A stretch of 64,000 nt of DNA, from assembly GCA_024235135.1 (NCBI GenBank), contig JACKMZ010000002.1:186001-250000 (forward strand), written 5' to 3'. The notes beneath the pieces were generated by a model, which did not search any database, was not told the DNA's origin, and saw only the letters and a program-made list of their open reading frames with translations. Source of the DNA: Gammaproteobacteria bacterium (GTDB lineage: Bacteria; Pseudomonadota; Gammaproteobacteria; Competibacterales; Competibacteraceae). The translations under genes were made by a program, and so were the position numbers. Shown here in pieces: positions 41,965-51,345 of the stretch (the first letter of the stretch is position 1; every line of letters starts with the position of its first letter).

Positions 41965-43254
41965 ATGGGCGAGGGCCAGCCGACCACGCGAAAAACGCGC
42001 GTACAGAAATCCCGGCCGGACGAACGAAAGCCTCTTTGGCGCTATATCCCCGTCCAGCAATTCACCCGGCCTCGGCCATCCGCCAGGGAAACCGCGCGCA
42101 AGGGTTTTCTTGGGTTGCGGCGGTGCCTGGGTCGTTCGACGGAGGCCACCGAAAGCGCCGTTTTGATCAAGGAGGAATTACAGTCCTTGCCTGATTCGCT
42201 GCGCGACCAGATTGCGCCGATTCCGGATTGGACGACCCTGCAGGGGGCATTGGACGAAACCTTTCGGGATTGGTTGGCGGGGTCGGCCTTGCAACGACTG
42301 CCTGTAGTGATTGCCATGCCGGGCAGCGGCCAGGATGAGGCATTGAGCCAGTGGGCCGGCACCCACGACTTGGTGCTGCTGCATCCCCCGCCGCCCGAGC
42401 AAATACTGGCCGGTGCTTCAGACTGGCTGAGCGCGCTTCCCCAAGATCCGGCGACGCGGCTGGTCATGCCGTCCCTGGCGCGTTGTTATTTACGCCATGC
42501 GGACGGTCTACGGTTTCTTCGCCAGTTTCTGGATTGGTTGGCGAATTGGCCGGGTCGTTGTTTGCTGGGCTGTTCGAGCTGGGCTTGGGCCTATCTCAGT
42601 GCGGCGCTACACATCGACAGGTTCTTCACGACCGCCTGGACCCTGGAAGCTTTGGATGCCGAACGCTTGCAAATCTGGTTCGCTCAGTTGGCGAGCGGCC
42701 ATGATCTGCAACCGCTGGTATTCCGTGAGCCGGACAGTGGCCATTTCGTGATTCCCCCTCCAGCGTTGAAGGATGAAAACGAAGAAGAACCGTCGTCCGA
42801 CGACGAGCTTTGGGGTGACTGGAAACAATCTTCGTTTTTGACCGAACTGGCGGCGCACAGCCTAGGCAATCCCGGTGTGGCCTGGGCAATTTGGCGTATC
42901 AGCCTTGGCCAGTTATCCGCCGAGGAAACGGAGAAACATGCCTTGCGAGAGGTGGAAACGGTTTGGGTCAAACCCTGGCGACGGATTTACTGGCCGACCC
43001 TACCCAATACGCTGGGTCACAGCGAGTTTTTCGTGCTGCATACGCTGTTGCTGCACGATGGCCTTGCCGCTTCTCTGTTGTGTCTATTGCTGCCACTCTC
43101 CGCTTTCGAGGTACGACGCACCCTGAGTGCCCTGGCGAATCTAAGGGTACTGGAAGTGAGCCAGGACGATATATGGCGGGTCAGTCCGCTGGCCTATCAC
43201 ACGGTGCGGGAGGCATTGGCCGATGAAGGCTTTCTGGTGGGCGAGCCTGGGTAA
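41965..43254 (+). CDS. Unknown protein with degenerate P-loop-like fold and C-terminal winged-helix-like region
   Basis: A 429-residue protein I could not place in a named family. The first 60 residues are basic and probably disordered. LPVVIAMPGSGQDEALSQW (about residues 110-130) sits where an AAA-type Walker A would be, but lacks the GKT/S. LVMPSLARCYLRHADGLRFLRQFLDWL and GRCLLGCSSWAWAYLSAAL resemble the second half of such a domain. An acidic linker (DENEEEPSSDDELWGDW) follows, then SAFEVRRTLSALANLRVLEVSQDDIWRVSPLAYHTVREAL, which reads like a winged helix. No membrane segment is seen. It starts 23 bp after the crotonase and ends 6 bp before an mscS gene, so it is probably coupled to the channel. 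Confidence 0.7.
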   Translation: MGEGQPTTRKTRVQKSRPDERKPLWRYIPVQQFTRPRPSARETARKGFLGLRRCLGRSTEATESAVLIKEELQSLPDSLRDQIAPIPDWTTLQGALDETFRDWLAGSALQRLPVVIAMPGSGQDEALSQWAGTHDLVLLHPPPPEQILAGASDWLSALPQDPATRLVMPSLARCYLRHADGLRFLRQFLDWLANWPGRCLLGCSSWAWAYLSAALHIDRFFTTAWTLEALDAERLQIWFAQLASGHDLQPLVFREPDSGHFVIPPPALKDENEEEPSSDDELWGDWKQSSFLTELAAHSLGNPGVAWAIWRISLGQLSAEETEKHALREVETVWVKPWRRIYWPTLPNTLGHSEFFVLHTLLLHDGLAASLLCLLLPLSAFEVRRTLSALANLRVLEVSQDDIWRVSPLAYHTVREALADEGFLVGEPG

Positions 43255-43260
43255 AGCCTC

Positions 43261-44070
43261 ATGAACGATACAACCATGGATGAGAGTAGTATCAGTCGAC
43301 TTTTTCAGAACCTGGGTGAGTTGCAGGTATTGCAAATCCTGGTGGTGATCGTTCTCGCTTGGCTGAGCATCATGGCCATCGATCGCCTCATCCCCTGGTT
43401 GTCGAACCGCTTGTCTGGACGTTCCCGCTTGTATCTCATGCCCTCCTTGCCGGCTTTGCGCCTGCTGGTGGTGGTTTTGGCGGCGGGTTTTTTGCTGCCG
43501 CTGTTGATCAAGCCCACATTGCAAAATTTCGTGGCCATTTTGGGTGTGATCGGTGTCGCGATCGGATTCGCTTTCAAGGATTACGTGAGTAGCGTCATTG
43601 CCGGGGTGTTGTCCATATACGAACGCCCCTATCGGCCCGGTGACTGGGTGAAAATCGATGACGCCTACGGTGAAGTGCGTTCCGTTAGTCTGCGGGCGCT
43701 GCGGATTGTCACGCCGGACGATACGGTGGTCACGATTCCCCACTCGAAAATCTGGGATACCGCCGTATATAACGATACCGATGGCCAGCGGTATCTCCAA
43801 TGTGTCGCGGAATTCTTTCTGGAGCCCGAGCACGATGCCAAGGAAGTGCGTCAAGTATTGCACGACGTCGCGCTGACCAGCCCGTACGTGCATATTTTCC
43901 ACCCCATAGCGGTAATCGTTGCCGAACAGCCGGGATATACCCGCTATCGGCTGAAAGCCTATCCCATCGACAGCCGGGACCAATTCCTGTTTATCAGTGA
44001 TATGACGGTGCGTGGCAAGGCGGCGTTGAGCCGGCTGGGAGTACGCCCGGCCCGCTTTATCGTCCATTAG
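43261..44070 (+). CDS. Small-conductance mechanosensitive channel (MscS family)
   Basis: A 269-residue channel. Two N-terminal membrane helices are followed by the pore helix FVAILGVIGVAIGFAFKDYVSSVIAGVLSIYERPYRPGDWVKID, the family signature with alternating Gly/Ala. The beta domain has TPDDTVVTIPHSKIWDTAVYN. It opens under osmotic downshock. The stop codon overlaps the mltG stop on the other strand by 4 bp. Its immediate upstream neighbour is the P-loop-like protein. Confidence 0.93.
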   Translation: MNDTTMDESSISRLFQNLGELQVLQILVVIVLAWLSIMAIDRLIPWLSNRLSGRSRLYLMPSLPALRLLVVVLAAGFLLPLLIKPTLQNFVAILGVIGVAIGFAFKDYVSSVIAGVLSIYERPYRPGDWVKIDDAYGEVRSVSLRALRIVTPDDTVVTIPHSKIWDTAVYNDTDGQRYLQCVAEFFLEPEHDAKEVRQVLHDVALTSPYVHIFHPIAVIVAEQPGYTRYRLKAYPIDSRDQFLFISDMTVRGKAALSRLGVRPARFIVH

Positions 44071-45080
44071 GGCCGGTTGAGTTGATAGCGGCGGACTTGG
44101 CGGTTGTGTTCTTCCAGATTACGGGAGAAAACATGGCCGCCATCCCCCTTCGCCACGAAATACAACGTATCTCCCGGCGCGGGATCGACCGCAGCGGCGA
44201 TGGAGTCGGCGCTGGGCAAGGCGATGGGCGTGGGTGGCAAGCCTTGACGGGTATAAGTGTTGTAAGGCGTATCGCGACGCAGATCGGTCCGGCGCAAATT
44301 ACCGTCGAAATCTTTGCCCAAGCCGTAGATGACGGTGGGGTCGGTTTGCAACAACATCCCTTTCTGTAGCCGACGGGTGAAAACCCCGGCGACTTCGCGG
44401 CGTTCGCTGGGCAGCGCGGTTTCCTTCTCGATGATGGAGGCTAGAATCAAAGCCTCATCGGCATTCTGCAGCGGAAGACCGGGCTTGCGCCGATCCCAGG
44501 CTTGTTGCAGGCGTTGCTCCAAGGTGTTGTAGGCGCGACGCAGAAATTCCAGGTCGGTGGTGCCCTTGGGGAAATGATAGGTATCGGGGAAAAACCGCCC
44601 TTCGGGATGTATCTCGGGATGGCCGAGCCGCGTCATGATCTCGGTATCGCTAAGTCCCGTCAGCGTGTGGTTGATTTGCGGATGCGCGGCCAAGGCGTTC
44701 CGCATCTGCTGGAAAGTCCAGCCCTCGATCACCGTCAAGGTATATTGTACGACCCGGCCCGCGACAAGCTGATCCAATAAAGCGCGTGGGGTCATGCCGG
44801 GACGCACGGCATATTCCCCTGTTTTAATGCGCGGTGCCAATTGATTCAGGCGGGCGTAAATTTGCAGATACAGGGCGGATCGCACGACTCCCGCCTGTTC
44901 CAAGCGTCGGCCAATGGTTGTGATGGAATCGCCTGGTTCGATTTCGAATGAATAACCCGCGTCGGCCACTGTCAGTGGCGTATCGAGAAACTTCCCATAA
45001 TCCTGGTAGAAGTAAATACCGACCAACGCCGCAGCTAGAACCAGTCCCAGGCCGATGGCTAGTAGAGTAGGCGATTTCAT
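44067..45080 (-). CDS. mltG: Endolytic murein transglycosylase MltG
   Basis: A 337-residue inner-membrane enzyme that cleaves nascent glycan strands. One N-terminal membrane helix (LLAIGLGLVLAAALVGIYFY) is followed by a LysM-like domain (FEIEPGDSITTIGRRLEQAGVV) and the YceG domain. The catalytic Glu is Glu218 in ASIIEKETALPSE, the same number as in E. coli. GLPPTPIALPSADSIAAAVDP near the end is conserved. fabF lies 39 bp upstream; pabC, often between them, is missing. Confidence 0.96.
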   Translation of the reverse strand: MKSPTLLAIGLGLVLAAALVGIYFYQDYGKFLDTPLTVADAGYSFEIEPGDSITTIGRRLEQAGVVRSALYLQIYARLNQLAPRIKTGEYAVRPGMTPRALLDQLVAGRVVQYTLTVIEGWTFQQMRNALAAHPQINHTLTGLSDTEIMTRLGHPEIHPEGRFFPDTYHFPKGTTDLEFLRRAYNTLEQRLQQAWDRRKPGLPLQNADEALILASIIEKETALPSERREVAGVFTRRLQKGMLLQTDPTVIYGLGKDFDGNLRRTDLRRDTPYNTYTRQGLPPTPIALPSADSIAAAVDPAPGDTLYFVAKGDGGHVFSRNLEEHNRQVRRYQLNRP

Positions 45081-45119
45081 CGGGGACGGGCCGGTTTAGC
45101 TTGGCGCCGGCCTGATCCG

Positions 45120-46361
45120 TCAATCGATCCGGCGTATGATAAGTGAACCGTTGGTGCCGCCAAAACCGAAAGAATTGCTTAATACGGTGGTGATCTTCAT
45201 TTCCTGCGCCTGGTGGGGAACGTAATTCAGGTCGCATTCGGGGTCGGGTTCGTCCAGATTGATGGTCGGTGGGGCGACCTGATCACGCAGGCTTAGAATC
45301 GAAAATATCGCTTCCACCCCTCCAGCCGCGCCCAGCAGATGACCGGTCATGGATTTGGTGGAACTCATGGCGAGCCGATAAGCGTGTTCTCCGAACGTGG
45401 CCTTGATCGCGTCGCTCTCGGCACGATCCCCGGCCAGCGTGGACGTGCCGTGGGCGTTGACATAATCCACATCCTGGGGATTGATCCTCGCATCCCGCAA
45501 GGCGTTGATCATGCAACGGCGTGCGCCGTCGCCATCCTCGCTGGGCAGCGTCATGTGATAGGCATCGCCGCTCATGCCAAAGCCGATGATCTCGGCATGG
45601 ATGGGTGCGCCCCGCCGCTTAGCGTGTTCGTAGTCTTCCAGAACCACGACGCCGGCCCCATCACTCAGCACGAAACCATCCCGTTCCCTGTCCCAGGGCC
45701 GGCTGGCTCGCTGCGGATCGTCGTTGCGGGTGGAAAGCGCCCGAGCCGCGGCAAAGCCGCCGATACCGGTCGGCGTGATCGACATCTCGGCGCCACCTGC
45801 GATCATCACGTCGGCATCGCCGAAATTGATCAAGCGCGCTGCCAAGCCAATGGAGTGAGTGCCCGTGGTACAGGCCGTAACCACCGCCAGATTAGGCCCC
45901 TTGATACCATACATGATCGACAGATTGCCGGAGATCATGTTGATGATGCTGCGGGGAACGTAAAAGGGCGTGATCTTGCGAGGGCCACCTTTGAGATAGG
46001 CCGAGTGGCCATCTTCGATACCCGGTAGCCCGCCGATGCCCGAGCCGATGAACAAACCGATGCGTTCGGCATTGGTTTCGGTTATTTCCAAGCCAGCGCT
46101 TTCGATGGCCTGTACCCCGGCGGCAATTCCATAATGGATAAAAGCGTCCATTTTCCTGGCTTCCTTGCGGGTAATGTAGCGTTCCACGCCGAAATCCTTA
46201 ACCGAGCCCGCGAATCGCACGGGAAACTGGCTGACGTCGAAAGCCGTAATGGGCCCTACTCCACTCCGTCCGGCCAGGATATTGGTCCAGGCGGTTTCTA
46301 CGTCGTTCCCCACCGGCGAGATGATGCCCATGCCGGTGACGACAACACGCTTTCTGCTCAA
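45120..46361 (-). CDS. fabF: 3-oxoacyl-[ACP] synthase II
   Basis: A 413-residue elongating ketosynthase, the same length as E. coli FabF. The Cys-His-His triad is C164 in VTACTTGTHS, His in NAHGTSTLAGD and His in STKSMTGHLLGAAGG. Start is TTG 46361 (MSRKRVVVTGMGIISPVGN), chosen because AAGGGGG lies 8 nt upstream and the length fits; another in-frame TTG at 46391 adds ten residues without conservation. It follows acpP with a 92-bp gap holding a hairpin. Confidence 0.96.
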   Translation of the reverse strand: MSRKRVVVTGMGIISPVGNDVETAWTNILAGRSGVGPITAFDVSQFPVRFAGSVKDFGVERYITRKEARKMDAFIHYGIAAGVQAIESAGLEITETNAERIGLFIGSGIGGLPGIEDGHSAYLKGGPRKITPFYVPRSIINMISGNLSIMYGIKGPNLAVVTACTTGTHSIGLAARLINFGDADVMIAGGAEMSITPTGIGGFAAARALSTRNDDPQRASRPWDRERDGFVLSDGAGVVVLEDYEHAKRRGAPIHAEIIGFGMSGDAYHMTLPSEDGDGARRCMINALRDARINPQDVDYVNAHGTSTLAGDRAESDAIKATFGEHAYRLAMSSTKSMTGHLLGAAGGVEAIFSILSLRDQVAPPTINLDEPDPECDLNYVPHQAQEMKITTVLSNSFGFGGTNGSLIIRRID

Positions 46362-46400
46362 GCGCAAACCCCCTTGGACGAGATTTGACAATAGAGTGAC

Positions 46401-46422
46401 TGCGACCGGCCGGTGGGTCGCA
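46401..46422 (-). promoter_or_regulatory. Hairpin between acpP and fabF
   Basis: TGCGACC (46401-46407) and GGTCGCA (46416-46422) form a perfect 7-bp stem with an 8-nt loop. It sits between acpP and fabF and could lower read-through so that ACP is made in excess. No T-run follows. Confidence 0.4.
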
Positions 46423-46453
46423 GCCCGGATGAACGGTTAACGCGGGCGCAACG

Positions 46454-46699
46454 TTACTCGCCGCCGCTCAAATGTTTGACGATGTAGTCGATAGCCTGTT
46501 GAACCGTCGTGATCTTCTCGGCATCTTCGTCGGGGATCTCACATTCGAATTCCTCTTCCAGGGCCATTACCAACTCGACCGTATCCAGTGAGTCCGCGCC
46601 GAGATCTTCGACAAAGGAAGCGTCATTGGTGACCTGTTCCGGCTTGACGCCCAACTGCTCGATAATGATCTTTTTGACGCGTTCTACAATATTGCTCAT
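46454..46699 (-). CDS. acpP: Acyl carrier protein
   Basis: An 81-residue acidic carrier. Ser37 in the DSL motif (EDLGADSLDTVELVM) carries the phosphopantetheine arm. The protein is nearly identical in pattern to E. coli AcpP. The 229-bp gap upstream (46700-46928) is long for this operon and probably holds a separate acpP promoter; a TACAAT lies about 55 bp before the start on the minus strand. Confidence 0.98.
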   Translation of the reverse strand: MSNIVERVKKIIIEQLGVKPEQVTNDASFVEDLGADSLDTVELVMALEEEFECEIPDEDAEKITTVQQAIDYIVKHLSGGE

Positions 46700-46928
46700 G
46701 ACTTTTCGATTCCTCGCTGGTGTATCCGGGCAACCGTGTTGCCGGGGCTATTGTATGTAAAACACTTTAGGCAATCTACCGCAAACCGCCAGTAGGATTT
46801 AGGGAAAGAAAAAACGATGGATTTCAACCAGTGCACCATTCATTATCAACAGCAAGTCCCCAATAAATGCTTGATATAGAATCTGTTTAAGCCTGTGTAA
46901 ACAAACGTCCATCTTCCGTGAGCGCGCC

Positions 46929-47672
46929 TCAGCTCATATAAAGCCCGCCGTTGACATGCAGGGTTTCTCCCGTGATGTAGGCGGCTTCCCTGGATGCCAA
47001 AAAGGCGACGGCGTAGGCGATATCTTGGACTTCGCCCAGACGATTAAGCGGAATCTGCTGGGCCAGGGCATCGCGCTGGGCTTGCGGCAGGGCCCGGGTC
47101 ATGTCGGTATCGATGAATCCCGGAGCGACGGCGTTGACCGTGATATTTCGGGAGCCGACCTCACGCGCCAGCGATTTGGTAAAACCGATGATGCCTGCTT
47201 TAGCGGCGGCGTAATTGGCTTGCCCACTGTTTCCAATGGCGCCGATGACGGAGGTGATATTGATGATGCGCCCATGGCGGGCTTTCATCATGCCCCGCAG
47301 CACCGCTTTGCTGAGCCGAAACACCGAGGAGAGATTGGTATTGAGAATTTGCTCCCAATCGTCTTCCTTCATACGCAACAATAAATTGTCGCGAGTGATG
47401 CCGGCATTGTTCACCAGAATGAGGGGGCTGCCGAATTCGCCGGTCACGGCGTCTAGCGCGGCATCCACCGATTCGGGGCGGGTGACGTCCAATACCACGC
47501 CGCGACCCGGGCAATCCATTTGCCGCAAGTCCTCGGTAATGGCCGCGGCGCCGGCTTCGCTGGTCGCCGTACCGATGACGCACGCGCCGCGGCGTCCGAA
47601 TTCGCGGGCGATGGCTTGGCCTATGCCTCGCGTAGCGCCTGTCACCAGAGCGATATCGTTTGTTAGATTCAT
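46929..47672 (-). CDS. fabG: 3-oxoacyl-[ACP] reductase
   Basis: A 247-residue short-chain dehydrogenase that reduces beta-ketoacyl-ACP with NADPH. Cofactor loop: VTGATRGIGQAIA; NNAGITRDNLLLRMKEDDW is a FabG hallmark; the catalytic Ser-Tyr-Lys are in INITSVIGAIGNSGQANYAAAKAGIIGF. It starts only 9 bp after the fabH stop, leaving no room for fabD. Confidence 0.97.
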   Translation of the reverse strand: MNLTNDIALVTGATRGIGQAIAREFGRRGACVIGTATSEAGAAAITEDLRQMDCPGRGVVLDVTRPESVDAALDAVTGEFGSPLILVNNAGITRDNLLLRMKEDDWEQILNTNLSSVFRLSKAVLRGMMKARHGRIINITSVIGAIGNSGQANYAAAKAGIIGFTKSLAREVGSRNITVNAVAPGFIDTDMTRALPQAQRDALAQQIPLNRLGEVQDIAYAVAFLASREAAYITGETLHVNGGLYMS

Positions 47673-47681
47673 CGTTGCACC

Positions 47682-48650
47682 TCAATATCTGAGCAGCACG
47701 GTGCCCCAGGTGAATCCACCCCCGAAGCCAACCAGCAACACCCGCTGTCCGCGCTGAATACGACCGTCTCGTACCGCCACGTCGAAAGCCAAGGGTATTG
47801 AAGCCGCCGAAGTGTTGGCATGGGTCTTCACGGTGCTGATCACCCGTTCCACCGGGAAGCCGATCTTTTTGGCCGTGGCGGCCAGGATGCGTTCGTTGGC
47901 CTGATGGGGCACCAGCCAATCGATATCGGCTATATCGAGCCCGTTGCTTTCCAGGGCCTGCAGCACACTGCGCCCCAGGGTATTGACGGCCACCTTGAAC
48001 ACCTCGTTGCCGCGCATTGCCACGAACGCTTCATTGCGTCGCGTCTGTTCGTAGCCTTGGGAAACACCGGCCGGCACCCATAGCAAATCCTTGTAGCGGC
48101 CATCGGCACGTAAATCCGAAGACAGAATGCCCGGCTTATCGGCTGCCGTCACGATCATGGCCCCCGCGCCGTCGCCGAACAACACGCAGGTGCTGCGATC
48201 TTCCCAATTGATGATCCGGGTAAAGGTTTCCGCGCCGACCACCAGAGCGCAACGCGCGTTGCCGGCGTGAATGAACTGGTCGGCTATGCCCAACGCGTAG
48301 ATAAAGCCGGTACATACCGCCTGGATATCGAAAGCGGCGCAACCGTAATGACCCAGCCGATCCTGAAGTTGGCTGGCGACGCTAGGGAAAATATGATCGG
48401 GCGTGGTGGTGGCCACGATGATCAGGTCGATCGTGGAAGGACTCAGACCTGCGGCTTCGATGGCCCGGCGAGCCGCCTGTTCGGCTAGATCACAAGTGGT
48501 TTCCCCCGGTTCCGCGACATGCCGTTCGGCAATGCCCGTGCGTTCGAAAATCCACTGAGCCGTGGTGTCGACACGGCGCTCCAGATCGGCGTTGGTCACG
48601 ATCTGTGCGGGCAGAAAGCCACCGGTGCCCTGGATACGCGAATAGTTCAC
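47682..48650 (-). CDS. fabH: 3-oxoacyl-[ACP] synthase III
   Basis: A 322-residue initiating ketosynthase using acetyl-CoA and malonyl-ACP. The triad is Cys113 in IQAVCTGFIYAL, His in LVPHQANERI and Asn in THANTSAASIP. It ends in FGGGFTWGTVLLRY. The start overlaps the end of plsX by 4 bp (ATGA type), indicating translational coupling. Confidence 0.98.
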   Translation of the reverse strand: MNYSRIQGTGGFLPAQIVTNADLERRVDTTAQWIFERTGIAERHVAEPGETTCDLAEQAARRAIEAAGLSPSTIDLIIVATTTPDHIFPSVASQLQDRLGHYGCAAFDIQAVCTGFIYALGIADQFIHAGNARCALVVGAETFTRIINWEDRSTCVLFGDGAGAMIVTAADKPGILSSDLRADGRYKDLLWVPAGVSQGYEQTRRNEAFVAMRGNEVFKVAVNTLGRSVLQALESNGLDIADIDWLVPHQANERILAATAKKIGFPVERVISTVKTHANTSAASIPLAFDVAVRDGRIQRGQRVLLVGFGGGFTWGTVLLRY

Positions 48651-49684
48651 AACGCTTGCCTTTGTGCTTGCAGAGCGGCGAGGTGTTTGGCGATACGTTG
48701 AGGCACGGCGTTTTGCACCTCCAACATCGCGATCTTGATGGCGTTGGCGAAAGCCAGAGCGTCGGCGCCACCATGGCTTTTTATGACGGTGCCCTGTAAG
48801 CCTAACAGGCTGGCGCCGTTGTAGAGGCGCGGGTCGATTTTGCGTGAGAATGCGCGCAGTACCGGCAAGGCTACCAGGCCCGCCAATCGGGTCAGGATAT
48901 TGCGCTTGAATTCCTGCTCCATGAAATGACGGATCAGTTGCGCAACCCCTTCACTGGTCTTCAGAGCGACGTTACCCACGAAGCCGTCGCACACGACCAC
49001 ATCCACGTCTTCCATAAAAATGCCATCGCCTTCCACGAATCCAACATAATGTATCGGGCTGGCGTTGAGTAGCGCGGCGGCTTGTTTGACCTGTTCGTTG
49101 CCTTTGATCTCTTCCTCGCCAATGTTGAGCAAGGCGATCCGGGGGGCCTCGATATTGTCCACGGCATTGACCAACACCGATCCCATGACGGCGAACTGCA
49201 ACAGATGTTCGGCCTTACTGTCCACATTGGCGCCAAGGTCCAGGACATGGGTATGGCCACGACGCGCCGGAATGGTGGTACAGATGGCCGGCCGGTCGAT
49301 ACCAGGTAAAGTTTTGAGCACGAAGCGGGCGGTGGCCATCAACGCGCCGGTGTTCCCGGCGCTGACACAGGCATCGGCTTCCCCGGTCTTGACCAGGTTG
49401 ATGGCCACCCGCATCGAGGAGTCCTTCTTAAAACGCAGGGCCTGCGAGGGCAACTCGTTCATGTTCACGGTCTGGGTGGCATGATGGAGTCGGATGCGCT
49501 CATGCCGGTCGGCGTTGCGTGCCTGCAATCGTTCGCGCAACACATCCTCCTGTCCAACGAGAATCAGGTTGACCTCGGTATCCGAGAGGATGTCGAGCGC
49601 GGCGGGGATCACAACATCGGGACCGAAATCCCCCCCCATCGCGTCCAGCGCGATGGTCACAGGACGCTGTGTTGGACTGGGCAT
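48647..49684 (-). CDS. plsX: Phosphate acyltransferase PlsX
   Basis: A 345-residue enzyme making acyl-phosphate from acyl-ACP for phospholipid synthesis. ITIALDAMGGDFGPDVVIPAAL at the start, SAGNTGALMATARFVLKTLPGIDRPA in the middle, and VVCDGFVGNVALKTSEGVAQLI are family landmarks. It follows rpmF by about 100 bp. Confidence 0.97.
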   Translation of the reverse strand: MPSPTQRPVTIALDAMGGDFGPDVVIPAALDILSDTEVNLILVGQEDVLRERLQARNADRHERIRLHHATQTVNMNELPSQALRFKKDSSMRVAINLVKTGEADACVSAGNTGALMATARFVLKTLPGIDRPAICTTIPARRGHTHVLDLGANVDSKAEHLLQFAVMGSVLVNAVDNIEAPRIALLNIGEEEIKGNEQVKQAAALLNASPIHYVGFVEGDGIFMEDVDVVVCDGFVGNVALKTSEGVAQLIRHFMEQEFKRNILTRLAGLVALPVLRAFSRKIDPRLYNGASLLGLQGTVIKSHGGADALAFANAIKIAMLEVQNAVPQRIAKHLAALQAQRQAL

Positions 49685-49785
49685 CTACGGGATGGGGAAG
49701 CGAATTATCTGGGCGCTCGGGCGGGCGCCAATCAAACGGAGTGGGCGATTCTGTGGATTATGGCTGGACGTGGGTCCGATGGCGA

Positions 49786-49974
49786 TCATTCGTCCTCGGG
49801 TTGCTGAGTGACGATAACCCGCCGACCGCGATAATAACCATCCGGGGTGACATGATGACGCCGATGCGTTTCGCCCGATGTGGGGTCGATGGACAGCGTG
49901 GGTGCTTGCAGCGCATCATGCGCGCGCCGCATACCTCGTTTGGACCGGGTTTTGCGGTTTTGTTGGACGGCCAT
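49786..49974 (-). CDS. rpmF: 50S ribosomal protein L32
   Basis: A 62-residue L32: MAVQQNRKTRSKRGMRRAHDAL followed by DPTSGETHRRHHVTPDGYYRGRRVI. ATG 49974 is the conserved start; the frame is open upstream into yceD. The zinc-binding cysteines found in some L32 proteins are absent (C-minus type), as in E. coli. Confidence 0.96.
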   Translation of the reverse strand: MAVQQNRKTRSKRGMRRAHDALQAPTLSIDPTSGETHRRHHVTPDGYYRGRRVIVTQQPEDE

Positions 49975-50005
49975 GGCGGACTTGCTCCTGTTTGACTGAC
50001 TGTGC

Positions 50006-50524
50006 TTATTTATTACCCCCACGCAGCGCGGCAAGCGCGGCGAAAGGGTGGGTTCGTGTTGTAGCGGGTTGTTCGGCCGGGGAATTCGATTCCATGCGCC
50101 AACAGGATTGAGCCCCGGCGTGCATAGGCGCAAAAGGCAATGCCAGAATCAATTCGTCCTCCACTAGCGCGGCTAGTGCAATACCGGATTCGCCAGCCAG
50201 CAAGGGATCATACTCATCCGGCAACTGGGCTGCTTGCGATTCACTGCGTATCAATCCCAACTTGAGTTTCACACTCAATGATATCTGCAAGGGTTCCAGG
50301 CAACGTTGACAGATCATCTCAACACACGTTAATAACTGGCCTGAGATGAGCCGGACGCCTCCTTCATCGACGCCGCCTTGCAGGTCGACCGTGACGACGC
50401 CATTCTGCTTGCTGAGCGATGCGCCCAGACGCGCCATTCCCGCCAGGGATATTTTACCCTGTAGGCGCATACCCGCATCAGCCAACTTCCACGGGTCGAT
50501 ATGGTCTGGAAGGGAAGCCCGCAT
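50006..50524 (-). CDS. yceD: YceD/DUF177 family protein (23S rRNA accumulation)
   Basis: A 172-residue DUF177 protein. In E. coli and plants the family is needed for normal 23S rRNA levels. The conserved CxxC region is MICQRCLEPLQISLSVKLKLGLI; EYDPLLAGESGIALAALVEDELILALPFAPMH is the second block. ATG 50524 (MRASLPDHIDPWKLADAG) is preferred over an in-frame TTG at 50563 because it matches the family start. Upstream of rpmF, as usual. Confidence 0.92.
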   Translation of the reverse strand: MRASLPDHIDPWKLADAGMRLQGKISLAGMARLGASLSKQNGVVTVDLQGGVDEGGVRLISGQLLTCVEMICQRCLEPLQISLSVKLKLGLIRSESQAAQLPDEYDPLLAGESGIALAALVEDELILALPFAPMHAGAQSCWRMESNSPAEQPATTRTHPFAALAALRGGNK

Positions 50525-50608
50525 AAGAGGACGAATGATATATTCGTCAAAAGGTTCTGTCAAAAATGACGCGTTAACGTCATATATTCGTCAGCGCTAC
50601 GGTGACTT

Positions 50609-51208
50609 ATGACTCCAATACTGCCGGATGGGCGCCGTTTGATTCTTGCCTCTACTTCGCCGTTTCGTCGCGAATTACTCGAACGCTTGGGGTTGCCGTT
50701 TGCGACGCGGGCGCCCGATGCCGATGAGACGCCGCTGCCCCATGAGACGGCGGAAGCATTGGTGGCTCGGCTCGCGGAGGCAAAAGCACGCGCCGTAGCG
50801 CCACACGAGCCAGGCACTTTGATCATCGGCTCCGATCAAGTCGCCGTGTTGGATGGCGACATCTTGGGCAAGCCTGGCGATCACGAACGTGCCAAGAGGC
50901 AATTGCAGCGGGCATCCGGGCGGACAGTGCGGTTTCTCACAGGGCTCTGCCTGCTCGATAGCGACAGCGGTCGGCTGCAGGTCGACACGATACCTTTCCA
51001 TGTCACATTCCGATCTTTGTCCACACGGCAGATCGAGCGTTATTTACACCGCGAACAACCTTATCAATGTGCCGGTAGCTTCAAATCCGAGGGACTGGGA
51101 ATCGCTTTGTTTGCTAATATGCAAGGCAATGATCCCAACAGCTTGATTGGACTGCCATTGATCCGCTTGGTCCATATGTTGGAGGCAGAGGGTGTCGGCG
51201 TGCTTTAA
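50609..51208 (+). CDS. Maf-like nucleotide pyrophosphatase (YceF type)
   Basis: A 199-residue Maf protein hydrolysing modified nucleotides, by YceF likeness 7-methyl-GTP. The signature LILASTSPFRRELLERLGLPF is followed by ADETPLPHETAEALVARLAEAKA, IIGSDQVAVLDGDILGKPGD and SLIGLPLIRLVHML. It is divergent from yceD, the same arrangement as in E. coli. A direct repeat of ATATTCGTCA lies in the gap between the two starts. Confidence 0.94.
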   Translation: MTPILPDGRRLILASTSPFRRELLERLGLPFATRAPDADETPLPHETAEALVARLAEAKARAVAPHEPGTLIIGSDQVAVLDGDILGKPGDHERAKRQLQRASGRTVRFLTGLCLLDSDSGRLQVDTIPFHVTFRSLSTRQIERYLHREQPYQCAGSFKSEGLGIALFANMQGNDPNSLIGLPLIRLVHMLEAEGVGVL

Positions 51209-51345
51209 GTGACCGAAACCGGAGTGAACATTCTTAATTACTCTTGAGCCTTATTTCTCACCCGAATCCTCCTCAATTTATTTCGGTCATCGACGGATTG
51301 CTTGGAGTCATCGCGTGATCTACTTTAAATATTGGGAAAGCAACC

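Noticed and set aside
42042..42467. Minus-strand frame opposite the P-loop-like protein
   Set aside because: Antisense shadow without ribosome site or family features; the plus-strand gene has consistent spacing with its neighbours.
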